Below the pieces are notes generated by a model. The model ran no database searches. It was not told the origin of the DNA and worked only from the letters and a program-made list of their open reading frames with translations. Position numbers and translations under genes: made by a program. A DNA stretch of 64,000 nucleotides from Peptoniphilus obesi ph1 (GTDB lineage Bacteria; Bacillota; Clostridia; Tissierellales; Peptoniphilaceae). Every line of letters begins with the position of its first letter. Within the stretch, counting starts at the first letter, position 1. Of this stretch, positions 19,966 through 28,625 are shown piece after piece. The DNA is taken from contig NZ_HE978580.1 of NCBI RefSeq assembly GCF_000311865.1, positions 539,154 to 603,153 on the forward strand, written 5' to 3'.

Positions 19966-19973
19966 TTATAACA
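19965..19973 (-). promoter_or_regulatory. uvrB extended -10 promoter
   Basis: On the minus strand TG-T-TATAAT (19973 down to 19965) is a perfect extended -10; no strong -35 is seen. The SOS box begins immediately downstream. Confidence 0.65.
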
Positions 19974-20144
19974 TATCAGTCTACTTATTATATAAGAGTC
20001 CTAGATAAAAAATAATAAGTTTTTAAATAAGTATAAAAATAAATTTAATAAATTTGTATAAGTATTTTCACATAATTTTTTTAATTTGATAATATTATAC
20101 TTATACAGATGAAATAAGTATGTTCTTGTATTGGGAGGTAAAAA

Positions 20145-20867
20145 TTGAAATCAGAATTATTAGCTAAAAACGGATTGATAAATTATATAAGTGGATCAGA
20201 ATTTGATATTTCATATATAAGACAAAAAGAAAAATTAAAAGAATATATGGACTCTCTTTTTAAAAAACTTGATATAGATCCAGACCAAGTTTACTACGGA
20301 GTCCAAACCCACACAAACAATATAAAATATTGTGATGGAAAAAACGGAGATGATTTTCTTTGCGGGAAAATATTTGAAGAAACTGATGGCTTAATAACAG
20401 ATAAGAAAAATTTGGCACTTGTAATTAAATTTGCAGACTGCACACCAGTTTTGCTCTTCGATCCTGTAAAAAAAGTTCAGGCCTGCGTTCATTCTGGTTG
20501 GAGGGGAACTGCAAAAAGAATTTCAGAAAAGGCAATTGAAAAAATGGTAAATGATTTTTCTTGTAAAAAAGAAAATATCCTAGCCTATATTGGACCATCA
20601 ATTGACCAAGATAATTACGAAGTTGGACAAGATGTCTATGATGCTTTCAAAGATTTTAAAAATAGGGATAAATTTTTTATTGGCTATAAGGAAAAATATA
20701 AGCTAGATATGGTAGCTGCAAATCTCGATATACTTTTAGAAGCTGGAATAAAAAAAGAAAACATAGAAATCTCAAATATTTCAACCTACAATGACCTTAA
20801 ATTAAACTCAGCTAGACGACAAAAAGAAAATTACAAGCTAAATGGAATAATAAGCCTGATAAAATAA
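20145..20867 (+). CDS. pgeF: YfiH/PgeF-family purine nucleoside phosphorylase-like protein
   Basis: A 240-residue laccase-domain protein of the YfiH/YlmD/PgeF family, known as a zinc-dependent purine nucleoside phosphorylase/adenosine deaminase and, in Enterobacteria, a peptidoglycan-precursor editing factor. The metal ligands are visible as H56 (QTHT), C99 (ADCTP) and H116 (HSGWRGT). The usual end (SARRQKENYKLNG) is present. The start is TTG 20145, supported by GGGAGGT at 20133-20139. Divergent from uvrB, and 72 nt before folC. Confidence 0.85.
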   Translation: MKSELLAKNGLINYISGSEFDISYIRQKEKLKEYMDSLFKKLDIDPDQVYYGVQTHTNNIKYCDGKNGDDFLCGKIFEETDGLITDKKNLALVIKFADCTPVLLFDPVKKVQACVHSGWRGTAKRISEKAIEKMVNDFSCKKENILAYIGPSIDQDNYEVGQDVYDAFKDFKNRDKFFIGYKEKYKLDMVAANLDILLEAGIKKENIEISNISTYNDLKLNSARRQKENYKLNGIISLIK

Positions 20868-20939
20868 TCATATTTTCTTGATTATAGATTATTGCTTTAT
20901 TATACTTGTTTTAGAAAAATTTATTAAAAAGAGGTAAAA

Positions 20940-22214
20940 ATGGATTATATAAAATGGCTCCTTGACAGAGGAGATCCACAAGGTGGATACGGACTAACAA
21001 ATGTAAAAAAACTTCAAGAAGAACTTTCAAACCCTCAAGACCAGATAAAAACTGTCCATGTCGCAGGAACAAACGGCAAGGGATCAGTTATTAATTTTAT
21101 GTCAAAAGCGATTATAGATTCTGGAATTTCTTGTGGTATGTTCATTTCTCCATATATAGATAGCATACATGAATCAATTCAGATAAATAATAAATATATA
21201 TCTGAAGAAGATTTTTTAGCATATTTAAAAAAAGTTTATGAAATTTGTATAAGACTTGATGAAGAAGGTTTTTATACTACAACTTTTGAAATCCTATCAA
21301 CAATTGCCTACCTATATTTTAGGGACAAAAATGTTGATCTTGCGATAATAGAAGTTGGACTTGGTGGCAGAACTGATGCAACAAATACAATGAAAAAACC
21401 AATCCTAACAATAATAACTTCACTTTCTCTAGACCACACTGCAATTCTTGGCGATAGCCTAGATAAAATTGCCTATCAAAAAGGTGGAATTATAAAAGAA
21501 GGCGTTGACCTTTGCCTATACCCTCAAGAAAAATTAGCTAGAGATGAAATTTATAAAATTGCAAAGGAAAAATCAGCTCAAATTTTTACTTTTGAAAAAG
21601 AAGATGTGCAAATAAAAAAATCAGATATTTCTGGAAATATTTTTGACTTTTTAGACTATAAGGACATCAAAACTAGCCTTATGGGAAAATACCAAGCCTA
21701 CAATGCAGCCCTTGCTATCCTTGCTCTAAATAGGTTAAAAAAATATTTTGATTTAGACGATGAAGTAATTAAAAAATCAATCTATGCAAGCAAAAACCAC
21801 GCAAGACTAGAATTAGTTGCAAAAGATCCACAAATAGTTCTCGACGGATCTCACAACCTAGCTGGTATAGAAACTCTTGTTGATGGAATCAAAAATTTTA
21901 AATACAAAAGATTGATCCTTGGCTACAGCATCTTAAAAGATAAGGACATTAAACATATACTGGAAAAAATAATTCCACTTGCAGATGCAGTTGTCTTAAC
22001 AGAAATAGATAACCCAAGAAAATTAGACCTAGCTAGCCTTGATGAGCAAGTAAAAAAATATAATTCCAACACTTATCCAATTAAGGATAGGAAAAAAGCC
22101 TTTGAAAAAAGTTTAGAACTTGCAGATAAGGACGACCTTATTCTTTGGTGCGGCTCTTTCTACCTACTAGCTGATATAAATAAATTTGTAAAAGAATATA
22201 AGGAAAATATGTAA
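20940..22214 (+). CDS. folC: bifunctional folylpolyglutamate synthase / dihydrofolate synthase
   Basis: Adds glutamate to dihydropteroate and to folates in one-carbon metabolism. The 424-residue protein shows the Mur-ligase-type P-loop G43-TNGKGS, the TTFE segment near 116-119, GLGGRTDATN, and a Mur C-terminal domain (about 290-420) with LDGSHN. No other folate genes are adjacent. GAGG precedes the ATG. It is followed after 23 nt by the MutS-like gene, so the two are likely co-transcribed. Confidence 0.95.
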   Translation: MDYIKWLLDRGDPQGGYGLTNVKKLQEELSNPQDQIKTVHVAGTNGKGSVINFMSKAIIDSGISCGMFISPYIDSIHESIQINNKYISEEDFLAYLKKVYEICIRLDEEGFYTTTFEILSTIAYLYFRDKNVDLAIIEVGLGGRTDATNTMKKPILTIITSLSLDHTAILGDSLDKIAYQKGGIIKEGVDLCLYPQEKLARDEIYKIAKEKSAQIFTFEKEDVQIKKSDISGNIFDFLDYKDIKTSLMGKYQAYNAALAILALNRLKKYFDLDDEVIKKSIYASKNHARLELVAKDPQIVLDGSHNLAGIETLVDGIKNFKYKRLILGYSILKDKDIKHILEKIIPLADAVVLTEIDNPRKLDLASLDEQVKKYNSNTYPIKDRKKAFEKSLELADKDDLILWCGSFYLLADINKFVKEYKENM

Positions 22215-22237
22215 ATAAGATAAATAAGGAGGATAAA

Positions 22238-23866
22238 ATGCCATATGATTATTTGGTCCTGTTGATTTTATTTTTAGTAATAATAACTTGTGTAATTTCT
22301 TATAATATCTATCTGAATAGGTCTTATAACGAAAATCTAAAATTTATGGCAGAATCTGCTTGGGAAAAGCAAATAGAAAGAAAATATAATTCTCAAAATA
22401 TTAAATTTTTGCTAGATGGAAAAGAAAAAGTAGACTCCCTAACTTGGCAAGACTTAGAAATGGACCAAATTTTTTCATACTTTGATAGGTCCTTTTCTAT
22501 AGCTGGGTCCCAAGCCCTCTACAAAAAGCTCCATAGTCTAAACTATTCTATAAAAGATAAAAAAATCATAGATGAAATTTTAGAAAATAAAGAAGCTGCA
22601 AGTAAACTTGGAAAGAACTTTTTAAAATACATAAATTTTAAAGATGATGATTTCTTTGAACTTTTAAAAACTTCTAGCCCTGATGAAAAAATAAAGGCAA
22701 TGAAGCCACTTATATATGCTTGTTTTTTCTTGAATTTATTTTCACTTGCCTTATTTTTTATAAATATGCTCCTTGCTCTTCTTCTATTTCTTATTTTAAG
22801 AATTGTAAGTGGAGTCATTAACCACAAAATTTCTAAGCTAAGCTCTGCTAAATATAAAAGTTTTCTTTCAATAAGAAATTTACAAAGTCTCTACTTAGAA
22901 TTGCAAAAATCTGACTTAAAACTAGAAGGCTTGATAGAAGATTTAGACAGACATGAAAATCTTATAAAATTAATCAAAAAAAATTTAGGATCTATTTATA
23001 CAAAAACTGGGTCTGACATAGACTTCCTTTATACAAGTTTTGATAATCTATTTTTGCACCAAGCTAGAACAATTTGTAAATCAACTGATTTTGTAAATGA
23101 AAATCTTGAAAGTATTAACAATTTATATAAGGACCTTGCAGATATAGATATGTATCTTGGACTTGCCATAAGTTACGAGAGCATCGAAGATAAGTGCATG
23201 GTGGATTTTAAGGAAGATAATTTATTATCTGCAAAAAATCTTCACAATCCTATCCTTTATTACAAGGGTTCAAGCGTGCCAAATACCTTCGAATTTAATA
23301 AGTCTATACTCTTAACTGGATCGAATGCATCTGGTAAATCTACATTTTTAAGAAGTCTTGGATCAAATATAATCTTTGCTGAGTCACTTGGCTTTGCCTT
23401 TGCAGATTATTTTTCTTTGCCTAGAAAAAATTTATATTCTGCTATAGATATTAGAGATTCCATAGATAAAAATGTTTCTTACTTTATGGCTGAAACTTTG
23501 GCAATCAAAAGGATGATAGAAAATAAAAATAGCATTTATATATTAGATGAAATTTTTAAGGGAACAAACACAATAGACAGGATTTCAGCTGCCCTATTTA
23601 CCTTAAAATACTTGTCTAAGCAAGGACTTGTTATAGCCGCAAGCCATGATATAGAACTTACAAAACTACTCGATAACTTTGATAATTATCATTTTGAAGA
23701 AATTATTGAAAATAGGGATATAGTTTTTGATTACAAGTTAAAAGAAGGTCCATCAAAGACAAGAAATGCAATCGAAATTTTAAGAATCGAAAACTATCCA
23801 GATGAAATAGTAGAAAAAGCAAAAGAATTTTCTAAAATCTTAGAAGATAAAAAAATAGAAATATAA
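22238..23866 (+). CDS. membrane-anchored MutS-like ATPase
   Basis: A 542-residue protein with an N-terminal transmembrane helix (about 5-24), a hydrophobic pair at about 157-190, a helical lever-like region, and a C-terminal MutS domain V. Domain V has Walker A G361-SNASGKST-369, Walker B ILDEIFKGTN, and the ASHDIEL segment equivalent to the ATPase H-loop. It lacks the mismatch-recognition domain, so classical mismatch repair is unlikely. Such membrane MutS paralogues occur in Firmicutes with unknown function. GGAGG precedes ATG 22238. It lies 23 nt after folC and before a terminator. Confidence 0.85.
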   Translation: MPYDYLVLLILFLVIITCVISYNIYLNRSYNENLKFMAESAWEKQIERKYNSQNIKFLLDGKEKVDSLTWQDLEMDQIFSYFDRSFSIAGSQALYKKLHSLNYSIKDKKIIDEILENKEAASKLGKNFLKYINFKDDDFFELLKTSSPDEKIKAMKPLIYACFFLNLFSLALFFINMLLALLLFLILRIVSGVINHKISKLSSAKYKSFLSIRNLQSLYLELQKSDLKLEGLIEDLDRHENLIKLIKKNLGSIYTKTGSDIDFLYTSFDNLFLHQARTICKSTDFVNENLESINNLYKDLADIDMYLGLAISYESIEDKCMVDFKEDNLLSAKNLHNPILYYKGSSVPNTFEFNKSILLTGSNASGKSTFLRSLGSNIIFAESLGFAFADYFSLPRKNLYSAIDIRDSIDKNVSYFMAETLAIKRMIENKNSIYILDEIFKGTNTIDRISAALFTLKYLSKQGLVIAASHDIELTKLLDNFDNYHFEEIIENRDIVFDYKLKEGPSKTRNAIEILRIENYPDEIVEKAKEFSKILEDKKIEI

Positions 23867-23890
23867 AATAATTTAAACTTATAATTATTT

Positions 23891-23927
23891 ACTAGCGTGG
23901 AAATTTTTCTTCGCTAGTATTTTTATT
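23891..23927 (+). terminator. folC-mutS-like operon terminator
   Basis: ACTAGCG (23891-23897) pairs perfectly with CGCTAGT (23912-23918), followed by ATTTTTATTT. Confidence 0.85.
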
Positions 23928-23970
23928 TAAATTTTAGCTTTATTGAATTTCTATTCCATATTTTTAATAT

Positions 23971-24017
23971 AAAAAACTGACCTGTACTTGATTTTTTAGT
24001 CAAGCTAAAGGTCAGTT
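23971..24017 (-). terminator. terminator of the CnaB/stalk-domain gene
   Basis: AACTGACCT (23975-23983) pairs perfectly with AGGTCAGTT (24009-24017), with an inner CTTGA/TCAAG stem (23987-23991/24000-24004). On the minus strand a run of T follows. Confidence 0.85.
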
Positions 24018-24027
24018 CTTTTTCATT

Positions 24028-26226
24028 TTATTTTACATAAATTGTAACCGTTCTTGAATCCTCGTCCCACTCTATATCTTGTTTTATATTATCTTTACTA
24101 TCTCCATTTGTTAATCCAAAAACATTGGCAACATTTGTTATTGGAAGAAGAATTCTTGAATTAATATTTAAAGCTTTAGAATCCATTTTAATGGTTTTTC
24201 CATTAGATAAAACTATTTCATCTCCATCTATTTGGATATCAGCTTTTAATCCATTTTTAATAAAGCTTGCCACTCTTGTTTCTTCATTCCATATAACTTC
24301 TGCATCTAAGGCTTCTGCAACATATCTAATAGGCAACATAGTCCTATCATTTCTAATAACAGGAGCTACGTCCATCCTATATGTCCTTTCGCTATTATTT
24401 CTTATTTCCTTGTAGTCAAATTCATTAATCGTAAATATATATTTCAAACTATCTTCTTTTTCTGGTATTCCTCTTAAAATAGACCTAGATGAATTTCGAC
24501 TAGGACTAACTCTTATATTATTTTCTGATTCTTCTTTTTCTTTAGGCTTTTCTTCTGGAATTTTTGTATTTATAACTGTTAATTTATCTTCACTATAAGA
24601 AACTGTAAATCCTTCTGGCACTTTTTCTTCATGAGCATAATAAATATAAGCTACTCCATCCTTATCAGTTATTGGGAGATTTCCAAAAACTTTTGATAAA
24701 TTATTTTTATCAGAGTCAAATATTCCAACTTCTTCTAATTCTGTATTAGAGTTTTTCCTGTATAATGTGATTTTTGTCTTCTGAGCTTCTCCACCGATCC
24801 ACTTAACATCCACTTTAACATCAGCTATTGGACTTTTATAAGTATTTACTAGATTTAGTCCATCTTGGCTTAGCTCATAGTTTTCTGGTATTTCTAACTC
24901 TTTTACAGAATATTCATATACTTCTCCTTTAGAGTTAGTTACTGGCATATCCTTCCAAGTATAGATAAATTTGCCGTTTTCTTCTTTAACTTCATAGTTT
25001 TTACTTACCAATTCTTCGCCAACAGATTTTGTTTTTCTATACAGATTAAGTTCTACTTGCTTATGGTCAGATTCTGGACCGCATAGCCAAGTTTTGCTGG
25101 CTATTATATCTTTTTTAGCTATTGGATTAATTTTTCCTGCTTCTATTAATTTGGATTTGTAGCTTACAGTATAATCATTTCCATTTTTTACTACACTTTT
25201 TTCATACTTCTCTATATCAGGAAAGTTTAAATTATAAGAAATCTTTTGTCCTTCTTCATATTCAAATTCTTTAAAGGATTTTTTCCAATTTTGACTACTT
25301 TCTATAGCATAAGTATTGTCTTTTTCTTTAGGATTAATTGAAAAATTCAGCTCGTCTGGTCTTGTATTAAATTTATTATTTTCATCTTCCCAAACTACAT
25401 TTATATTAAAATCTATTTTTTCTGGTATGTGTTTGTAGGTTATCTTAAGTCCATCTACTATTTTTTCATATTCATCAAGATTTCTTCCATCTAGAAAATA
25501 ATTTCCCCAATCATGAGGAATGTTCCCAAAAGCATGTTCTTCTTTGTTTTTTCCTCTTGCTGGTATTTCTAAAATTTTAAAGCTAGGCTTGTCTCCATTC
25601 TCAGGATCAAGCTTTAAATAATAAACTTCTTGCTTAGTCCTTATCCCATCCCTATCATTATCGTCATCCCAAATAACAGTGATATTTTTACTACCTTTAA
25701 AAGAAGTAGGTACAGGTACACTACCTTTAGATGGACTATTTCCATAATGAAGACTGCAGCTTCCATCAGGATAACATATTAAGGCATCTTCAGTTATTTT
25801 AGCTTCATAGTTCAAAATAAAATCTGTATCATTATCTATCCTAGATAAAACAGAATACTGATCTTTGTTTAGCGTGTATTTAAAACCAGAACTATCCGAT
25901 TTTAATTCACCTAATTCAGCAATGTCCTTATATTTTTCATATTCTGGAATTAAATCTAAGATATTATAATTTTTATTTCCAATTTTTGTAAAAAGTTTTA
26001 TCTTAAAACTATCCTTTTGAAACTCTAATCCCCTTGTAAACGAGTCTCCAAAATAAATTTTCCCATAGCTAGATCCTTTCGGAATTTCAGATTTAATCTC
26101 ATAGGGAACCTTAGAACCCACTCTTTCTTCAACTGGGTAATTATAAGGATTATCAACCGCTAACACTGTCTCACTCGTAAATAACATAAAGATAAAAAAT
26201 ATAAATAGATATTTTCTTAATTTCAT
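24028..26226 (-). CDS. secreted CnaB-repeat surface protein with C-terminal copper-amine-oxidase-N (stalk) domain
   Basis: A 732-residue exported protein. A signal peptide (cleavage near VLA) is followed by an adhesin-like N-terminal region (about 30-270), then three or four CnaB-type repeats (about 270-590; VWEDENNK, SKTWLCG, VKWIGG, each ending in NTY/NTK). A charged linker leads to a copper-amine-oxidase N-terminal domain (about 620-732) with IRNDRTMLPIRYVAEALDAE. No LPXTG motif is present, so it is not sortase-anchored; the stalk domain may hold it to the wall. I chose ATG 26226 because an upstream in-frame ATG at 26238 overlaps the GGAGG ribosome-binding site. CnaB domains often carry isopeptide bonds; I could not confirm these. 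Confidence 0.85.
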   Translation of the reverse strand: MKLRKYLFIFFIFMLFTSETVLAVDNPYNYPVEERVGSKVPYEIKSEIPKGSSYGKIYFGDSFTRGLEFQKDSFKIKLFTKIGNKNYNILDLIPEYEKYKDIAELGELKSDSSGFKYTLNKDQYSVLSRIDNDTDFILNYEAKITEDALICYPDGSCSLHYGNSPSKGSVPVPTSFKGSKNITVIWDDDNDRDGIRTKQEVYYLKLDPENGDKPSFKILEIPARGKNKEEHAFGNIPHDWGNYFLDGRNLDEYEKIVDGLKITYKHIPEKIDFNINVVWEDENNKFNTRPDELNFSINPKEKDNTYAIESSQNWKKSFKEFEYEEGQKISYNLNFPDIEKYEKSVVKNGNDYTVSYKSKLIEAGKINPIAKKDIIASKTWLCGPESDHKQVELNLYRKTKSVGEELVSKNYEVKEENGKFIYTWKDMPVTNSKGEVYEYSVKELEIPENYELSQDGLNLVNTYKSPIADVKVDVKWIGGEAQKTKITLYRKNSNTELEEVGIFDSDKNNLSKVFGNLPITDKDGVAYIYYAHEEKVPEGFTVSYSEDKLTVINTKIPEEKPKEKEESENNIRVSPSRNSSRSILRGIPEKEDSLKYIFTINEFDYKEIRNNSERTYRMDVAPVIRNDRTMLPIRYVAEALDAEVIWNEETRVASFIKNGLKADIQIDGDEIVLSNGKTIKMDSKALNINSRILLPITNVANVFGLTNGDSKDNIKQDIEWDEDSRTVTIYVK

Positions 26227-26393
26227 TATTTCCTCCATAAAATTTTAAAATGATAAATACAATATAAATTTTCTAATTATAAATAAATGCTTTGAAATTT
26301 TTTTCTAAGCATTAAAAACTTACAAGTACATACTATATATTATATTGTAATTGAATATATATCTATCAATTTAGCTTTTTTAATAACTTAAAT

Positions 26394-26420
26394 AAAAAGT
26401 AGGTCGCCCCTACTTTTTTA
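26394..26420 (-). terminator. cca-glmM-degV operon terminator
   Basis: AAAAAGTAGG (26394-26403) pairs with CCTACTTTTT (26409-26418) around a 5-nt TCGCC loop. The A-run upstream becomes a T-run on the minus strand. Confidence 0.8.
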
Positions 26421-26427
26421 TTAATTT

Positions 26428-27267
26428 TTAAAATCCTATAACTATTCCACCGTGGTCTGCATAGCCTGTTGATAGTCCTTTTGTGTGGATAATCACTATG
26501 TCTTTAAAGTTATATAATTCTTTTACTTTTTCTTTAAATTCATTTGCCTTTTCTAAGGCATCTGCGTGTGATATAAATAGCACTCTTTCTTCTAGGTCAT
26601 CACAAACTTTTCCTAAAGAGTCTGCTAATTTTGATAGGGCTCTTTTGAAGCCCCTGTTCATTTCATATAGTTTTATATCGCCTTCTACTCCATGCATGAT
26701 TGGCCTTATGTTTAATACGTTTGCAATTAAACCAGAAACTTTTTTAATTCTTCCATTTTTTATTAGGTTGTCTAGACTTTCTAATACAAAAAATGTGATG
26801 TTGTTTTTTACTGCTTCTGTTATTTTTCCTATTGCTAAATCGAAGTCATCTTCTTTATCTAATATATCTATCATTTTAAATAGTAGGCTTGTTTCTCCTG
26901 CACTAGCACTTTCAGAATCTACTACATATACATTTTTGTTCGGATTTTTTTCTTTAAATTCGTTTGCTGCAATGTTTGCTGAATTGTATGAGGCTGATAG
27001 GTGTTTACTTATGGTTATTATAAATATATTATCTTCCTCTACTTTTTCTAATTCTTGTAGATAGTCAAATGGTGCTGGGCAGGCTGTTTTTATAGGCATC
27101 TCAGTATTTCCCATATCTTCTATAAGTTCTTTTATGTCAATATTGTCATCATCAATAAATTCTTTATTTTCTACTGTGATCTTAAATGGAACATAAGAAA
27201 TATTTAATTCTTCTTGCAATTCTTTGCTTAAATCACAAGCTGTATCTGCTATAATTTTATATTTCAT
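26428..27267 (-). CDS. DegV family fatty-acid-binding protein
   Basis: A 279-residue protein with the DegV start pattern (IIADTACDLS), the SGS/S-T ligand-contact segments (SASYNSAN, VDSESASAGE) and the C-terminal G-P/HGG pattern. DegV/FakB proteins bind a fatty acid and present it to FakA kinase for phospholipid synthesis; no fakA is nearby. It is last in the cca-glmM-degV operon, 10 nt after glmM. A second DegV protein lies at 55493. Which fatty acid it binds cannot be judged. Confidence 0.88.
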   Translation of the reverse strand: MKYKIIADTACDLSKELQEELNISYVPFKITVENKEFIDDDNIDIKELIEDMGNTEMPIKTACPAPFDYLQELEKVEEDNIFIITISKHLSASYNSANIAANEFKEKNPNKNVYVVDSESASAGETSLLFKMIDILDKEDDFDLAIGKITEAVKNNITFFVLESLDNLIKNGRIKKVSGLIANVLNIRPIMHGVEGDIKLYEMNRGFKRALSKLADSLGKVCDDLEERVLFISHADALEKANEFKEKVKELYNFKDIVIIHTKGLSTGYADHGGIVIGF

Positions 27268-27277
27268 AATCTACCCC

Positions 27278-28621
27278 TTAATTTAATTTATCTTCAATAA
27301 ATTCTGCAAGTTCATTGGCATATTTATTCAATAAGTCTATGTCTTCTCCTTCAATCATAACTCTAATTTTACTTTCTGTGCCTGATGGTCTTATTACTAC
27401 CCTACCTTCACCTTTAAATTTATCTTCTATTTCTTTGATTTTTTCTTTTATATCGTCAAATTCCATATACCTATTTTTTAAGTCTGTCCTTACATTGGCA
27501 TTTACTAAAACTTGTGGGTATGTTGTCATCAAATCATTTAGTTCTGATAGTTTTTTGTTTGATTTTTTCATTATTTCTAGTAGATGAAGTCCTGTTGCAA
27601 GTCCATCGCCTGTTGTGTTGCTATCAAGGAAAATTATATGGCCTGATTGTTCTCCACCTATTATATATCCCTTGTCTATCATTTCCTCTAATACATACCT
27701 GTCTCCAACCTTTGTATGAACTAAGTCAACTCCAATTGTTTTTAAGTATCTTTCAAGTCCTATGTTTGACATTATTGTTCCAACTACTGTGTTGCCCGGA
27801 AGTTTATTTTCTTTTTTTAGGTATGTCGCACAGATTGCAAGGATGTGGTCTCCGTCAATGATTCTTCCTTTTTCATCAACTGCTATTATCCTATCAGCAT
27901 CTCCATCAAAACTCATTCCTATATCGGCTGATGTTTCTTTTACAAGCTTTGCTATAAGTTCTGGATTTGTTGATCCACAGGAGTCATTTATATTTTTCCC
28001 ATCTGGTTTATTGTTTATTATTACAACTTCTGCTCCTAGTGATTTTAATAAATCTTCAGCTATGTCTGATAAGGCGCCATTTCCAGTATCTAGAGCAATT
28101 TTTAAACCGTCTAGTCTTTGATCAACTAGGGTTTTTAAGTATTCTGCATATCTGTGTTTTGTTTTATCATTTTTTACAATTCTTCCCACTTGATCTTTGA
28201 CTACTTTTTTATAAACCCTTGTATCAGAAAATATATGATTTTCTATTTGTTCTTCAGTCTTGTCTGGTAGTTTATAGCCATCATTTGTGAAGAATTTTAT
28301 GCCATTATATTCATATGGATTGTGTGATGCAGAAATAACAACTCCAACTAGGTAGCCAAAGTTTTTTGTAAGGTATGCACAAGCTGGTGTTGGCATAACT
28401 CCTGCAAGTTCCACATCAATCCCCACTGACATCAAGCCTGCTATTAAAGAGCTCTCTAAAAGATCTCCTGATAGTCTGGTATCTCTTGCTATTAAGGCTG
28501 TACCTTTTTTATCTTTTGCTAATATTGAACCTGCTGCCCTACCCAGTTTGTAAGCTAGCTCTGGTGTTAGTTCAAGATTTGCTATTCCCCTAACTCCATC
28601 GGTTCCAAATAATTTTCCCAT
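27278..28621 (-). CDS. glmM: phosphoglucosamine mutase
   Basis: Converts glucosamine 6-phosphate to glucosamine 1-phosphate for UDP-GlcNAc and peptidoglycan. The 447-residue protein begins MGKLFGTDGVRG, has the phosphoserine loop V-I-S-A-S99-H-N-P, the Mg-binding DGDADR (about 243-248), the GEQSGH substrate loop and RPSGTE phosphate-binding loop near the C-terminus. All active-site elements are intact. It lies 4 nt after cca and 10 nt before degV. Confidence 0.97.
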   Translation of the reverse strand: MGKLFGTDGVRGIANLELTPELAYKLGRAAGSILAKDKKGTALIARDTRLSGDLLESSLIAGLMSVGIDVELAGVMPTPACAYLTKNFGYLVGVVISASHNPYEYNGIKFFTNDGYKLPDKTEEQIENHIFSDTRVYKKVVKDQVGRIVKNDKTKHRYAEYLKTLVDQRLDGLKIALDTGNGALSDIAEDLLKSLGAEVVIINNKPDGKNINDSCGSTNPELIAKLVKETSADIGMSFDGDADRIIAVDEKGRIIDGDHILAICATYLKKENKLPGNTVVGTIMSNIGLERYLKTIGVDLVHTKVGDRYVLEEMIDKGYIIGGEQSGHIIFLDSNTTGDGLATGLHLLEIMKKSNKKLSELNDLMTTYPQVLVNANVRTDLKNRYMEFDDIKEKIKEIEDKFKGEGRVVIRPSGTESKIRVMIEGEDIDLLNKYANELAEFIEDKLN

Positions 28622-28625
28622 TTTA

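Noticed and set aside
26483..27064. Plus-strand open frame (193 codons) opposite degV
   Set aside because: Ser/Phe/Leu-rich shadow of the minus-strand gene; no signals.
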